Source: Kiritimatiellia bacterium (GTDB lineage Bacteria > Verrucomicrobiota > Kiritimatiellia > SLOV01). Taken from it: 43,427 bases of DNA. Shown here one piece after another: positions 17,319 to 26,263 of the stretch. The translations under genes and the position numbers were made by a program. The notes beneath the pieces are model-generated. The model searched no databases and was not told the origin of the DNA. It saw nothing but the letters and a program-made list of their open reading frames with translations. The stretch is from the NCBI GenBank assembly GCA_007132345.1, contig SLOV01000138.1, forward strand, positions 1 through 43,427. The letters are read 5' to 3'. The stretch's first letter is position 1. The number at the start of each line of letters is the position of its first letter.

Positions 17319-17394
17319 CGGCTCACCGGGGACGGTTCGCCCTACCCACCAGGCACTTGCGCGGGAAGGTAGGGCGAAGCGTCTCGCTGAGCCG
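17319..17394. repeat. Imperfect inverted repeat, ~27-bp arms
   Basis: cggctcaccggggacggttcgccctacc ... ggtagggcgaagcgtctcgctgagccg. Confidence 0.75.
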
Positions 17395-17418
17395 TAATCT
17401 TGTTGGCGTTGACGGCGT

Positions 17419-17454
17419 CCCCCGTGAGGAGGGACGTTGTCCCACCAACGGGGG
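17419..17454. repeat. Interrupted palindrome CCCCCGT..GGGAC-gtt-GTCCC..ACGGGGG
   Basis: Two nested stems of 7 and 5 bp downstream of the FN3 gene; no U-tract. Confidence 0.6.
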
Positions 17455-17494
17455 GACTCACGTCCGTATAACTCCGCCCTCCAGCTCAGAGGCC

Positions 17495-20371
17495 TTACTC
17501 CATGGAGAGAATGCGGTAGACGTGGTGAGGCGGTCCGACGGCATCGAACATGGTGTTGGTGGTGCCATCGCCGACGATCGATCCGCCAAGATTATTCCAA
17601 TCCGTGTCTTCACCCAGATCTTCAACAGCCCACTGCACCTGGTAGGTGACGCCATTGCTGGCAAACCAGGTGATGCCCACGCCCCGCTCCAGGTCCAAGA
17701 CCAGGGGCATCGGCCCAAAGGGCATGCCGGTCAGAAGCGAAGATTCTTCGCTGGCCCCGCCCGCGCCAATCGCGACGATCACATAGTAGTAGGTCTGACC
17801 ATTCAGGACGTCGGTATCGATGAACGTCAGATCGGACGTGGTGCCGATGGACTCAAAAGGCCCGGCCATGCTGGAGGCTCTCTTCACCTCGTAGGAGGTT
17901 GCAAAGGTGCTGGCCGACCAGCCCAACGAAACCTGAGAATCGCCAGCCAGTACCGATAGCCCGCCAGGACTCGCCGGGGCTGCGAGAATGGGGGTCGCGG
18001 AAACGGGGTCACTGTCGGGGCTCTCGCCAATCGCATTGAATGCGGACACAACATAGTAGTACGTCGTTCCGCCGAGAACGGTGTCGGTATAGCTCACGTT
18101 TGCCACGCTTGTGGTGGCGATAGGGTCGTACGGTCCGCCCATGTCGATGGCGCGCTTCACGTTGTAGCCGGTTGGCAAGCCGCCGGTGGCGGCGTTCCAG
18201 CTCAGCGAGACCGAGTTGGAGGCGGCTGTGGCGCTGAGCCCCGTAGGCGCATCGGGCGGAACAACGACCGCATCCACAACATCGACATACGTGTCGGCAA
18301 TACGAATCTCGTCGACCGTGATCTCGCCGCCACCCTGAACCTGCATCCCCACGCCGGAAATGGTTCCGACATCGAAGTTGGTAATCGTGGCGGCGGCAGG
18401 CACGCCGGGCGCCGGCTGATTCGCCGTCGGATTCACATAAACCGTTACGGTGTCGTTGTTGCCGGACGTATCGAAATCGATTCTCAAGACGATCAAGTAG
18501 GTGTCGCCGTAGGTGCCGAGTCCCGCGGTGGCAAGTAAACTTGCGCCCTGTGGCGCCGTGCCTACGGTGTTCATGGAACCCAGGCCGAGCTGTCCCTGCG
18601 TGCCGGAGACGGGACCCAGGCCAAAGCCGAAGAAGAGGCCCGTGCCGCCGTTCAAGAAGTAGACCCCGTTCATGTTACCACCGGGATTTGAGGGACTCGT
18701 CTGGTAGAGGAAACTGATCCACTTGGTTCCGCTGGAAAGCGGGGTGTCCAGGCTGACGGATTGCCGGCCGGCAGGGGTGCGCATCGCATTGTGGGACGTT
18801 GGGAGGCCGGGGTAGGTGAGACCGGTCGTAATCCAGCCTGCGACCCCGTTGTTCCAGACGCCAAATCCATCGGCCGTCGAAGGCGTGCCGTCAACCAGGT
18901 TGTCTTCGATGGGGTAGTTGAATGGTTCGTAAATGCCTGTGAAAACGGCCGGCGTGGCACTCACCTCGGCGGACTCATCGCTTTCTCCGGCCGCATTCAC
19001 GGCCGTCACGACATAGTAATAGGTTATGTCGTTCACGGCGGTGGCGTCATTGAAGCTGGTGGTAGGAGCGGCCGGGGTGCCAACGATGTCGAGGTACGGT
19101 CCTCCAGAGACGGTGGCGCGCCGCACATTGTAGCTGCTTGGGTTGCCTACAGCCGGGGCGGTCCAGTTCAATGCGACCTGGTTGTCACCCGCGGTGGCCG
19201 ACAATCCGGTCGGGGCAGTGGGCACACCCAGGGGCGGCGTGGCCGAGACAGGGGAGCTGTTGGCGCTCTCCCCGCCGCCACTGACCGCCGATACCACGTA
19301 GTAGTAGGTCACGTCACCAGTGACGTGATCCGTAAAGGTGACCGTCGGGACCGATGTGGCGCCAATGGTCGTATAGGGTCCGCCGCTGGAGGTGGCGCGC
19401 TTCACATTGTAGCTGACTGGGTTGCCGGTAGAGGCGGTCCAGCTCAGATTGACGGTGTTCGGCCCGGTCGAATCCACCTGCAAATCCGCCGGCGTCGCGG
19501 GAGCGGTCGCACCGACCTCGGGCGTCACGCTGGCCCACGTGGTGCCGAAGCGAATCTCGTCAGTCTGCACTGTAGCTCCGCCCAATGCGGTAAGGAAGGT
19601 CTGGATTCTATCCATGACGGTGTATGTGCCGCTCCATGTCCCGCTTGCGGCAGGCTGCGGAGCACCCGGGGTCGGATTGATCCAGATACTCCCGCTCTGA
19701 TAGTAGGTTCCACCAGCATTCGCATCGAACCGCACGACAATGAAGTAGGTGCTGTTAAAGCTGATGGTCTCGGACGCCGTGCCCAGAACGGTTCCGCTTC
19801 CGTTGACCACCGTGGCCACACCAAAGACTCCCGAGGCGGTCATTCCCATATAATAACCTTGATTGCTCCCCGCACCGTTATCCACGGCGAAACCCGCTCT
19901 GTTGGGCGAATAGGAGGGGGCGTTGTAGAGAAAGCTCACATAAACCGTGGGGGTCGTGGAGGGAAAGATTGCGGAGGCGAGATTGAGGCCGTGGTAAGGA
20001 ACGGCCGGGCTCCACTGCAAGCCGTTGCCCGAGGTCTGCAGGCCAGGGTATGTCAGACCTTCGACAATCATGGTTCCGGATCCACCCGAAAACCAGGTGC
20101 CCGCGAAGCCCCCGCCGGTGGTCGCGGTGGGGGTGCCTGTTGCCGTCGTGGGGTCCCCTGGGTTGAGTGGACCTAGCGGATAGTCAAAGGGCTCGTACGC
20201 GAGAATCGCGGCGCTTGCCACGCCTGCCACCACCAGCAGCGCCAGACCGGCGATCAGCGACGGCAGCGCACTGGCACGACGCACTCGAGCGACGGTCCCC
20301 TCAGGACGGAAAGGCATGGCGGCACCCGGTATCATTTGCTCTTCATTCTTCATCATGTTCACAACTCGCAA
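17495..20371 (-). CDS. Secreted multidomain protein: LamG-like / FN3 x2 / LamG-like / FN3 x2 / C-terminal module
   Basis: N-terminal TM/signal (ALPSLIAGLALLVVAGVASA), two YEPF(D/N)YP-type modules, four FN3 repeats (P.GLSA.AG..QV.L.W.A....YNVKRA...GPY..I...TYYYVVSAVN..GES..S..VSATP). Confidence 0.85.
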   Translation of the reverse strand: MRVVNMMKNEEQMIPGAAMPFRPEGTVARVRRASALPSLIAGLALLVVAGVASAAILAYEPFDYPLGPLNPGDPTTATGTPTATTGGGFAGTWFSGGSGTMIVEGLTYPGLQTSGNGLQWSPAVPYHGLNLASAIFPSTTPTVYVSFLYNAPSYSPNRAGFAVDNGAGSNQGYYMGMTASGVFGVATVVNGSGTVLGTASETISFNSTYFIVVRFDANAGGTYYQSGSIWINPTPGAPQPAASGTWSGTYTVMDRIQTFLTALGGATVQTDEIRFGTTWASVTPEVGATAPATPADLQVDSTGPNTVNLSWTASTGNPVSYNVKRATSSGGPYTTIGATSVPTVTFTDHVTGDVTYYYVVSAVSGGGESANSSPVSATPPLGVPTAPTGLSATAGDNQVALNWTAPAVGNPSSYNVRRATVSGGPYLDIVGTPAAPTTSFNDATAVNDITYYYVVTAVNAAGESDESAEVSATPAVFTGIYEPFNYPIEDNLVDGTPSTADGFGVWNNGVAGWITTGLTYPGLPTSHNAMRTPAGRQSVSLDTPLSSGTKWISFLYQTSPSNPGGNMNGVYFLNGGTGLFFGFGLGPVSGTQGQLGLGSMNTVGTAPQGASLLATAGLGTYGDTYLIVLRIDFDTSGNNDTVTVYVNPTANQPAPGVPAAATITNFDVGTISGVGMQVQGGGEITVDEIRIADTYVDVVDAVVVPPDAPTGLSATAASNSVSLSWNAATGGLPTGYNVKRAIDMGGPYDPIATTSVANVSYTDTVLGGTTYYYVVSAFNAIGESPDSDPVSATPILAAPASPGGLSVLAGDSQVSLGWSASTFATSYEVKRASSMAGPFESIGTTSDLTFIDTDVLNGQTYYYVIVAIGAGGASEESSLLTGMPFGPMPLVLDLERGVGITWFASNGVTYQVQWAVEDLGEDTDWNNLGGSIVGDGTTNTMFDAVGPPHHVYRILSME

Positions 20372-20383
20372 TCTGGATCACAT

Positions 20384-22564
20384 TCACGGCAACTCGATGA
20401 CGCGGTAGATTCTGTCTGTGTACGGACCAAGGGGATCGAACACGGTCTTGATGCTCCAATCGCCAATGACAACAGGCCCCACAGGCGTCCACTCGGTGTG
20501 TGAGCTCTCGGAATCTGTCCATTCCACCTGATAGGACGTACCGGCGGTGCTGGGCCAACTGATGCCAAACCCGTCTTCAGCAATACCTGCGACAAGGTTG
20601 GTTTCGAACGCCCGGCCACCGGAGTAGTAGATGTCATCCAGCTCAATTCCGGAAATCGGGCCATCCACACCCAGAATCTGGAACAGTTGGCTGACCTGGG
20701 TGAGGTCGATGTCGCTGGCAATGTCCGAAATCGGAATCTCGACGGCATGCCAATTGCCATCGCGCACAAACCCGTACGGATCATCACCCGGCGTGAATGG
20801 GATCCAGACCTGCCCGACGCCGGACGGTCCTGTATTGGGGCCCCACGGTGTGTCCGGCCCGATCACATTCCCACTCTTCAACCCCACATAGAACTTCACC
20901 TGAGAACTGGTTCTCATCGCAAAATTCAGTTTGCCGTTTGGATTGTCGAAGGCCTCGAGGTTGTATTTGACTGCGGGGGTGAAGGCGGCGCCGAACCAGC
21001 CCATCCCCGGCGCCGAGGCGAGGCTCAGGCTCTCATCGCCTTCGAATGGGGTCTGTGCAACAGGAAGAAGCGTATCCCCCCAGACAAAGAACTCACCGTC
21101 GACACCCAGTTCGTATTCGCCCGCAGTCATATGGGCTGCCGTTTCGGTAAAGACGCCCAGATTGCCGCCCGACGGTCTCGGCCGTTCAACGCTCGGCTCC
21201 CAGTACACATTATCGATGGATAGAGTCGTGGAAGCGGAAGCCGGATCGGCCGCGATCATAAAAATCTGGTGAATGGTGTGAAAGTCGATATTCATGTATC
21301 CGTTCAGCGGAACACTCACCGTTTGCCACTGACCATCGCGGGCAAAGCCAAGTCCGTCCGTCTCGTCGCCCACTATTTGCCAATATTCGCCGCCGCGTGA
21401 ACTCTTGATGCCGATTCTTATATCGTCGGTCAACGTGGTCTTGATATCGAAATGGAGGAACCCATCCGAATAGTTCCTCATATTGCGGAAGTTGGGGAGA
21501 AAGACGCCCATGCCAAACCAGTCGCCCGCGGCGATATCAAACGACCACACCTCGGTGCCTTCGGAGGGCGTCGCAGGAACCGCCGCCTCGACCATGTTGT
21601 TCCACGTGAAGAGCGCTGCCTCGTATCCATAATCGAAGGCCGGGTCTTCAGGATCCCCATAAACAAGGGCATTGTCGACCGGGGTGGTTTCCGTAAACAC
21701 GCCAAACAGCCCGTCTTCCTCCGCGTCCTCCCCAAGAAACACTTCCGTGAAGCCATTATCTTCAACACGGATCCAATCCACCTTCAGTTGAGCGGGAAAC
21801 GTAGCGGTCACGGCTTCCGGCGTGGTGATATCTGTATAACCATCGGGTCCGCCCCAGTCGCCCACGGCGAGGTTCAAGACGATGAAGTGGGGCTGGTGAA
21901 ACTCCGTCATGTAGTCCGCCGTGATGTCCCAGCTTACGATCTCCTGACCGTCAAAATAGAAGGTCATCTCCGTGGGGGTCCATGAGAGTCTGTAGAGGTG
22001 ATAGTCCAGGGTCAGATCTACAGGCGCATCGCCCCAGAATACATTGCTCTGCTTTTCGCCGGCGGCATTCGAGAAATGCATCGCGGTGTTGAATCTGCGC
22101 TGTTGCATCCCCTCTGCAATTCCACTCTTGGAGCCGATCTCGATAATGTCGACTTCCCCAGCATCCGGCCAGGGAACGCCAGGAAAGTTGTTCCCCAGCA
22201 TCCAGAAGGCCGTCCACAAACCATCTGCCGTATTCGGCATTTTGATTCGGGCTTCGATGTCGCCATACCTGAATGCGAAACGCCCCTGCGTAAGCATGCG
22301 GGCCGAGGTGAATGCACTTCCGAAGTAGTCTTCACGCAGCGCCTGGATGACCAGACTCCCATCTTCGATAAACGAGTTGGCCGATCGGGCCGTGTTGTAT
22401 TCCATCTGGCCGTTGCCGAAGCCCCAGTTCCCCACATCCCAGATCCATGTCTCGGTATCGATTTCGGGCCCGTCGAATTCTTCTGACCAGACGATGGTGG
22501 CGCGTGCCGGCAAACTCGTGAGAAGCAGCACGGCAAAACAGAGGATGCGAACTTTGATATCCAT
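20384..22564 (-). CDS. GH16 family glycoside hydrolase (laminarinase-like) with C-terminal beta-sandwich modules
   Basis: WSEEFDGPEIDTETWIWDVG, YTSARM-like SAFTSARMLTQGRFAFRYGDIEARIKMP, catalytic GEVDIIEIGS, signal peptide. Confidence 0.93.
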   Translation of the reverse strand: MDIKVRILCFAVLLLTSLPARATIVWSEEFDGPEIDTETWIWDVGNWGFGNGQMEYNTARSANSFIEDGSLVIQALREDYFGSAFTSARMLTQGRFAFRYGDIEARIKMPNTADGLWTAFWMLGNNFPGVPWPDAGEVDIIEIGSKSGIAEGMQQRRFNTAMHFSNAAGEKQSNVFWGDAPVDLTLDYHLYRLSWTPTEMTFYFDGQEIVSWDITADYMTEFHQPHFIVLNLAVGDWGGPDGYTDITTPEAVTATFPAQLKVDWIRVEDNGFTEVFLGEDAEEDGLFGVFTETTPVDNALVYGDPEDPAFDYGYEAALFTWNNMVEAAVPATPSEGTEVWSFDIAAGDWFGMGVFLPNFRNMRNYSDGFLHFDIKTTLTDDIRIGIKSSRGGEYWQIVGDETDGLGFARDGQWQTVSVPLNGYMNIDFHTIHQIFMIAADPASASTTLSIDNVYWEPSVERPRPSGGNLGVFTETAAHMTAGEYELGVDGEFFVWGDTLLPVAQTPFEGDESLSLASAPGMGWFGAAFTPAVKYNLEAFDNPNGKLNFAMRTSSQVKFYVGLKSGNVIGPDTPWGPNTGPSGVGQVWIPFTPGDDPYGFVRDGNWHAVEIPISDIASDIDLTQVSQLFQILGVDGPISGIELDDIYYSGGRAFETNLVAGIAEDGFGISWPSTAGTSYQVEWTDSESSHTEWTPVGPVVIGDWSIKTVFDPLGPYTDRIYRVIELP

Positions 22565-22962
22565 AGAGAGTACCTTACAGGGGGCTGCGGCTGCGAAGAT
22601 GGCGTGAATCCTTCACGAATTTTGAGAAGGTATCCCATCCGATCGGGGCGCGCAACCAAAAATCGCAATTATTTTCGCAAGGAACGTAGGTGGATGTGTG
22701 GAGGCCATGGAAACAGTGGTTTTCACTTCATTAATTATTCGGACAAATATAGAGGCCCCTCTCGTTCATTGGTCTTTCCAGGATTTGCGGTCATCAGAAC
22801 CGGTGGCTTTTCTTAAGAAGACCTGATGGGCGCCACGATGTGCACTTCTGGGGACAGGCCGCATGGCGGCGACTTTCGCGTGATGCTTGATGCCGACTTT
22901 CCGAGGTGATTCTGCGCGGCGCGGCCCGTGCTGCGAGCCCAGCGGCAGCTCGACGGGCGCGG

Positions 22963-23002
22963 TCAGCCTTCAGGCGGTAAGAGCCATACTGAGAATTGCT
23001 GC
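22963..23002. mobile_element. Partial right-end copy of the MITE at 16482-16614
   Basis: tcagccttcaggcggtaagagccatactgagaattgctg versus cccgccttcaggcggcaagggccataatgagaattgctg. Confidence 0.7.
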
Positions 23003-23032
23003 GGCCTGGTGGGTGGGTTCCGCAACGGGCTT

Positions 23033-23905
23033 TCAGGTGATATTCGGGCGATGATCCAGCGTTTCGAGGATTTCTTCCATTAACAAATGCTGGGAGATCG
23101 ACTCCTCAAGAGAGGGCAAGCAGCAGCTTCCTGTATCCAGGATCTCGCCCACGATACCGCCAATGAGTTCCGACATGTAAGGGAACTTGCTCAAGACCGT
23201 GTCGCCCTGTTTGATACTGGCGTAGTCAAACAGGTAAACCGTTCCATCTACTCGGATCTCCTGGACACCCACGACGCTGTCATCGCCCCGATCGATAAGC
23301 CTGAAACGTTTAGTGCCATCTTTGTCTTCAAAGACCAGTTCCCCATAGATCTCCTCATAGCCGGCTCTCTTGCTGGGAAAAACCTTAAGAACCTTCGTGT
23401 CGCGTCCCACTTGGAGGTGGCTGATCTGCATCTGTCTCTTAAAGACATCAATCCAATGGACTGCATTGCACGCCAGCCCCCAATCTGACCCGATCAATTC
23501 CACCGATTGGGCCTCTTGCTGGAACATGCAATCGAACGTTCCGCTGCCATACAGCCATTGGTTCACAAATGTGGGAACCCGCTTCAGGGAAAGACATGCT
23601 TCAAACTCCGCCCTGGACCTGAACAGATACTTCTCCAGAATGACATAGCTGGGTTCGAGTTCCAGGCAACGTTTGTAGAGCGCAAGACGGGGCTCGCAGG
23701 AGGTCGCGACGACGCAGAGGTCCATCGGCTCGCGAATGTCGTCCAGGGAGGAACAGCGCGTGACCTCACCGAGGTCCTGCCGTTCCAACTCCTGGAGGCG
23801 AGCCGGAGCGTCAACAAGAAAGAGGTGCGCATCGGGAAACGTCCTGGCGATGCCCTGCGCGTACCTCAGGCCGATATTGCCCACTCCAACGATACAGATC
23901 TTCAT
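23033..23905 (-). CDS. Gfo/Idh/MocA-like oxidoreductase
   Basis: Rossmann MKICIVGVGNIGLRYAQGIA, VILEKYLF in place of the EKP motif, NAVHWIDVF. Confidence 0.75.
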   Translation of the reverse strand: MKICIVGVGNIGLRYAQGIARTFPDAHLFLVDAPARLQELERQDLGEVTRCSSLDDIREPMDLCVVATSCEPRLALYKRCLELEPSYVILEKYLFRSRAEFEACLSLKRVPTFVNQWLYGSGTFDCMFQQEAQSVELIGSDWGLACNAVHWIDVFKRQMQISHLQVGRDTKVLKVFPSKRAGYEEIYGELVFEDKDGTKRFRLIDRGDDSVVGVQEIRVDGTVYLFDYASIKQGDTVLSKFPYMSELIGGIVGEILDTGSCCLPSLEESISQHLLMEEILETLDHRPNIT

Positions 23906-24762
23906 GTCATGTTTTCCTGCATCCAGACATGGATGCGGCGATGCTCCGATAGCGATGGCAGCCTCCCCGGGCCGCCCTGGATGAGGTCATCGATCAGCTC
24001 GCCCAATCCGGGTTTGTATGGGGTGTGTTCATATTCCAGGGGACGGATGATGGGCCGATACGACCTGACAGGAATCTCGTCATCCGCTTCCCGCACTTCC
24101 ATGCCTTCGGCAATGGAGAACATCTCGAGCGGCTTGGCTTCATGGACGCGCCCGTCATCAGCGTAGAAGCGTATGGAAAAATTCTCGTGAGATCCATAGT
24201 TCATGTTGATGACGAGGGGCACCCCGCTGTCGTTCGACAAGAAGAAGCTGGGCGAAGAACTCCCAATTCGTGTCGCCGGCCCAAAGGGTCCAGCAAGGTA
24301 CCACAGCAGGTCAATGACGTGAATGCTCTGGGTAATCAGGGCATCGACGCTTCTTTCCGGAATGGTCGCAATGATTTTAACGATCTTTTCCGTCTCCATG
24401 ACCCCCTTCATGAAAGGAACCCAGTAATAGTAGCGCCGGTTCATGAGCAGGTAGATATCCCTGGCTGTGTCATACGTCGGACTGTGGGCGTAAGGCTTCT
24501 CGCAATAGATGTTACCCTCCAGCCTGCTGCACACGTCCTCATGGGACTCGATATTCGTGCAGACGAGCCAATCGGTGACATCGCTGGAAATCTCCGCCAG
24601 CGTCTCAACCTCCAGCTCTGGAAACATTGCCCGAAAAGACGCCACATTTGCTGAGGTCAGGTCTCTGCTGAAAATTCGCGGCCGGTTCCCCTTTGAGAGC
24701 AATACCTTGCAGTATTCTTTCGCCATGTATGCGCAGCCCACAATTCCCCATCTATTTTTCAC
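23902..24762 (-). CDS. Gfo/Idh/MocA family oxidoreductase
   Basis: WGIVGCAYMAKEYCKVL, NIYCEKPYAHS, SIHVIDLLWYLAG; 4-bp overlap with next gene. Confidence 0.82.
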   Translation of the reverse strand: MKNRWGIVGCAYMAKEYCKVLLSKGNRPRIFSRDLTSANVASFRAMFPELEVETLAEISSDVTDWLVCTNIESHEDVCSRLEGNIYCEKPYAHSPTYDTARDIYLLMNRRYYYWVPFMKGVMETEKIVKIIATIPERSVDALITQSIHVIDLLWYLAGPFGPATRIGSSSPSFFLSNDSGVPLVINMNYGSHENFSIRFYADDGRVHEAKPLEMFSIAEGMEVREADDEIPVRSYRPIIRPLEYEHTPYKPGLGELIDDLIQGGPGRLPSLSEHRRIHVWMQENMT

Positions 24763-24774
24763 TATACTTTCTTC

Positions 24775-26253
24775 CTATGCAGTGGTTGGAGCAATCTCCG
24801 CGAGCTCCTCGATGAATATTTCGACGATGTGAGAGATTTCTTCGTCGGTCAAACTGAACGAAGAGGGAAGACAGATTGCGTTTGCCGAGAGATAGGTGGA
24901 AACCGGATACGTGCCATGCGCAAATTCGCGGTACGGGTCCATCAGGTGCAAGGGATAAAAGCCGGGGCGCGAATCAACACCACGATGCCCCAAGTGCGCG
25001 AGGAGAAGGTCGCGCCCACTCTCTCCATATCCATCGAGGATGATCGTGTATAGCCAATAGGAGTTTTCTGACCAGCTATTCTTCGGCAGCAGGGAAATGC
25101 CCTGGCAACCCGAGAGGAGCTGGTCGTAGGTCTGAAAGATGACCTTCCTGCGGTGAAGCAACTCTTCGATACGTTCCATCTGGGCAACGCCGACGGCTGC
25201 CTGCATGTTCGTCATCCTGAAGTTGAAGCCCGCAACGTCGTGCCAATATTTCTTTGTCTTGCTCATCCCATGATCCCGCAGGATCCGGGCGCGGTCCGTC
25301 ATTTCATCATCTTTGAAGACCACCATCCCGCCTTCACCGGTGGTGACACCCTTGTTGGCAAAGAAACTGAAGCAGGTGGCGTCACCGTCCAGTCCGACAC
25401 GCCGGTTCTTGTAGCAGGCCCCCAGTGCTTCGGCGCAGTCCTCGATAACAAAAATGCCTGCCTGCGCAGCGATTTCCATGATCTCGTCGATTCGTGCGGG
25501 CTGCCCGTAGATGTGTACCGGCATCACGGCCTTCGTCCGCGGCGTGATGAGTCTTCGTAACTCCTCCAGATCGATGGTCCAGGTATCCCGCTCGACGTCG
25601 GCCAGCACGGGGGTGGCCCCTGCGTGTATGATGGCATTGATGCTGGCGGCAAACGTGAAGTTGGGCACGATGACTTCATCGCCACGACCAATGCCTAACG
25701 TATTCAGCGCCAGGTGCAGGGCCACCGTCCCATTGGACACGGCAATGGCGTGCCCCCCGCCCAGGTAATCATTGAAGGCCTTCTCGAAGAGCCCGATGAA
25801 CCTTCCTTGAGAAGAGATCCAGCCGCTCGTGACGCATTCAAGGACGTTGCTGATCTCCTGCTCGCCAATATTGGGTTCAAGCACCATGAAGTGCTTGATC
25901 CGTTCGCGCGTCGAGTAATCCACAACGCGCTGGTTGGCATCCAGCAGAGGGATACAACGCAGGGTCTGCTCGAAGAGATCCCAGATCTCCGAAATCTCAC
26001 AATCATACGGCAACGAATGAGGGGCGTGATTGTAATAGGGCGAGTCCACCGTCATCGTGTCGTCCAGCTCGACGCCCGTCAGAAGTGCACGCCGCGCATC
26101 GCCGTCGGTAAAGACACCGATCAGTCTGCGGTCTGCGTCCACAAGAAATACGATGCCCAGTGTGTTGGCTTGAATCACTTCCAGCACATCCCGAAAGGTT
26201 GCAGGGAGCGTGACCAGGAGGCTTTCCAGGGGGATATGTGTTCGGGTAGGCAT
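24775..26253 (-). CDS. CBS domain pair fused to DegT/DnrJ/EryC1 (AHBA synthase family) PLP aminotransferase
   Basis: N-terminal GIVFLVDADRRLIGVFTDGDARRALL and CIPLLDANQRVVDY CBS motifs; then SNGTVALHLALNTLGIGRGDEVIVPNFTFAASINAI, VIEDCAEALGACY, FFANKGVTTGEGGM. Confidence 0.9.
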   Translation of the reverse strand: MPTRTHIPLESLLVTLPATFRDVLEVIQANTLGIVFLVDADRRLIGVFTDGDARRALLTGVELDDTMTVDSPYYNHAPHSLPYDCEISEIWDLFEQTLRCIPLLDANQRVVDYSTRERIKHFMVLEPNIGEQEISNVLECVTSGWISSQGRFIGLFEKAFNDYLGGGHAIAVSNGTVALHLALNTLGIGRGDEVIVPNFTFAASINAIIHAGATPVLADVERDTWTIDLEELRRLITPRTKAVMPVHIYGQPARIDEIMEIAAQAGIFVIEDCAEALGACYKNRRVGLDGDATCFSFFANKGVTTGEGGMVVFKDDEMTDRARILRDHGMSKTKKYWHDVAGFNFRMTNMQAAVGVAQMERIEELLHRRKVIFQTYDQLLSGCQGISLLPKNSWSENSYWLYTIILDGYGESGRDLLLAHLGHRGVDSRPGFYPLHLMDPYREFAHGTYPVSTYLSANAICLPSSFSLTDEEISHIVEIFIEELAEIAPTTA

Positions 26254-26263
26254 TGTACTCGAC

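Noticed and set aside
18761-20176. 471-aa plus-strand ORF opposite the FN3 protein
   Set aside because: Antisense of clear FN3 repeats; Gly/Arg-rich low-information translation.
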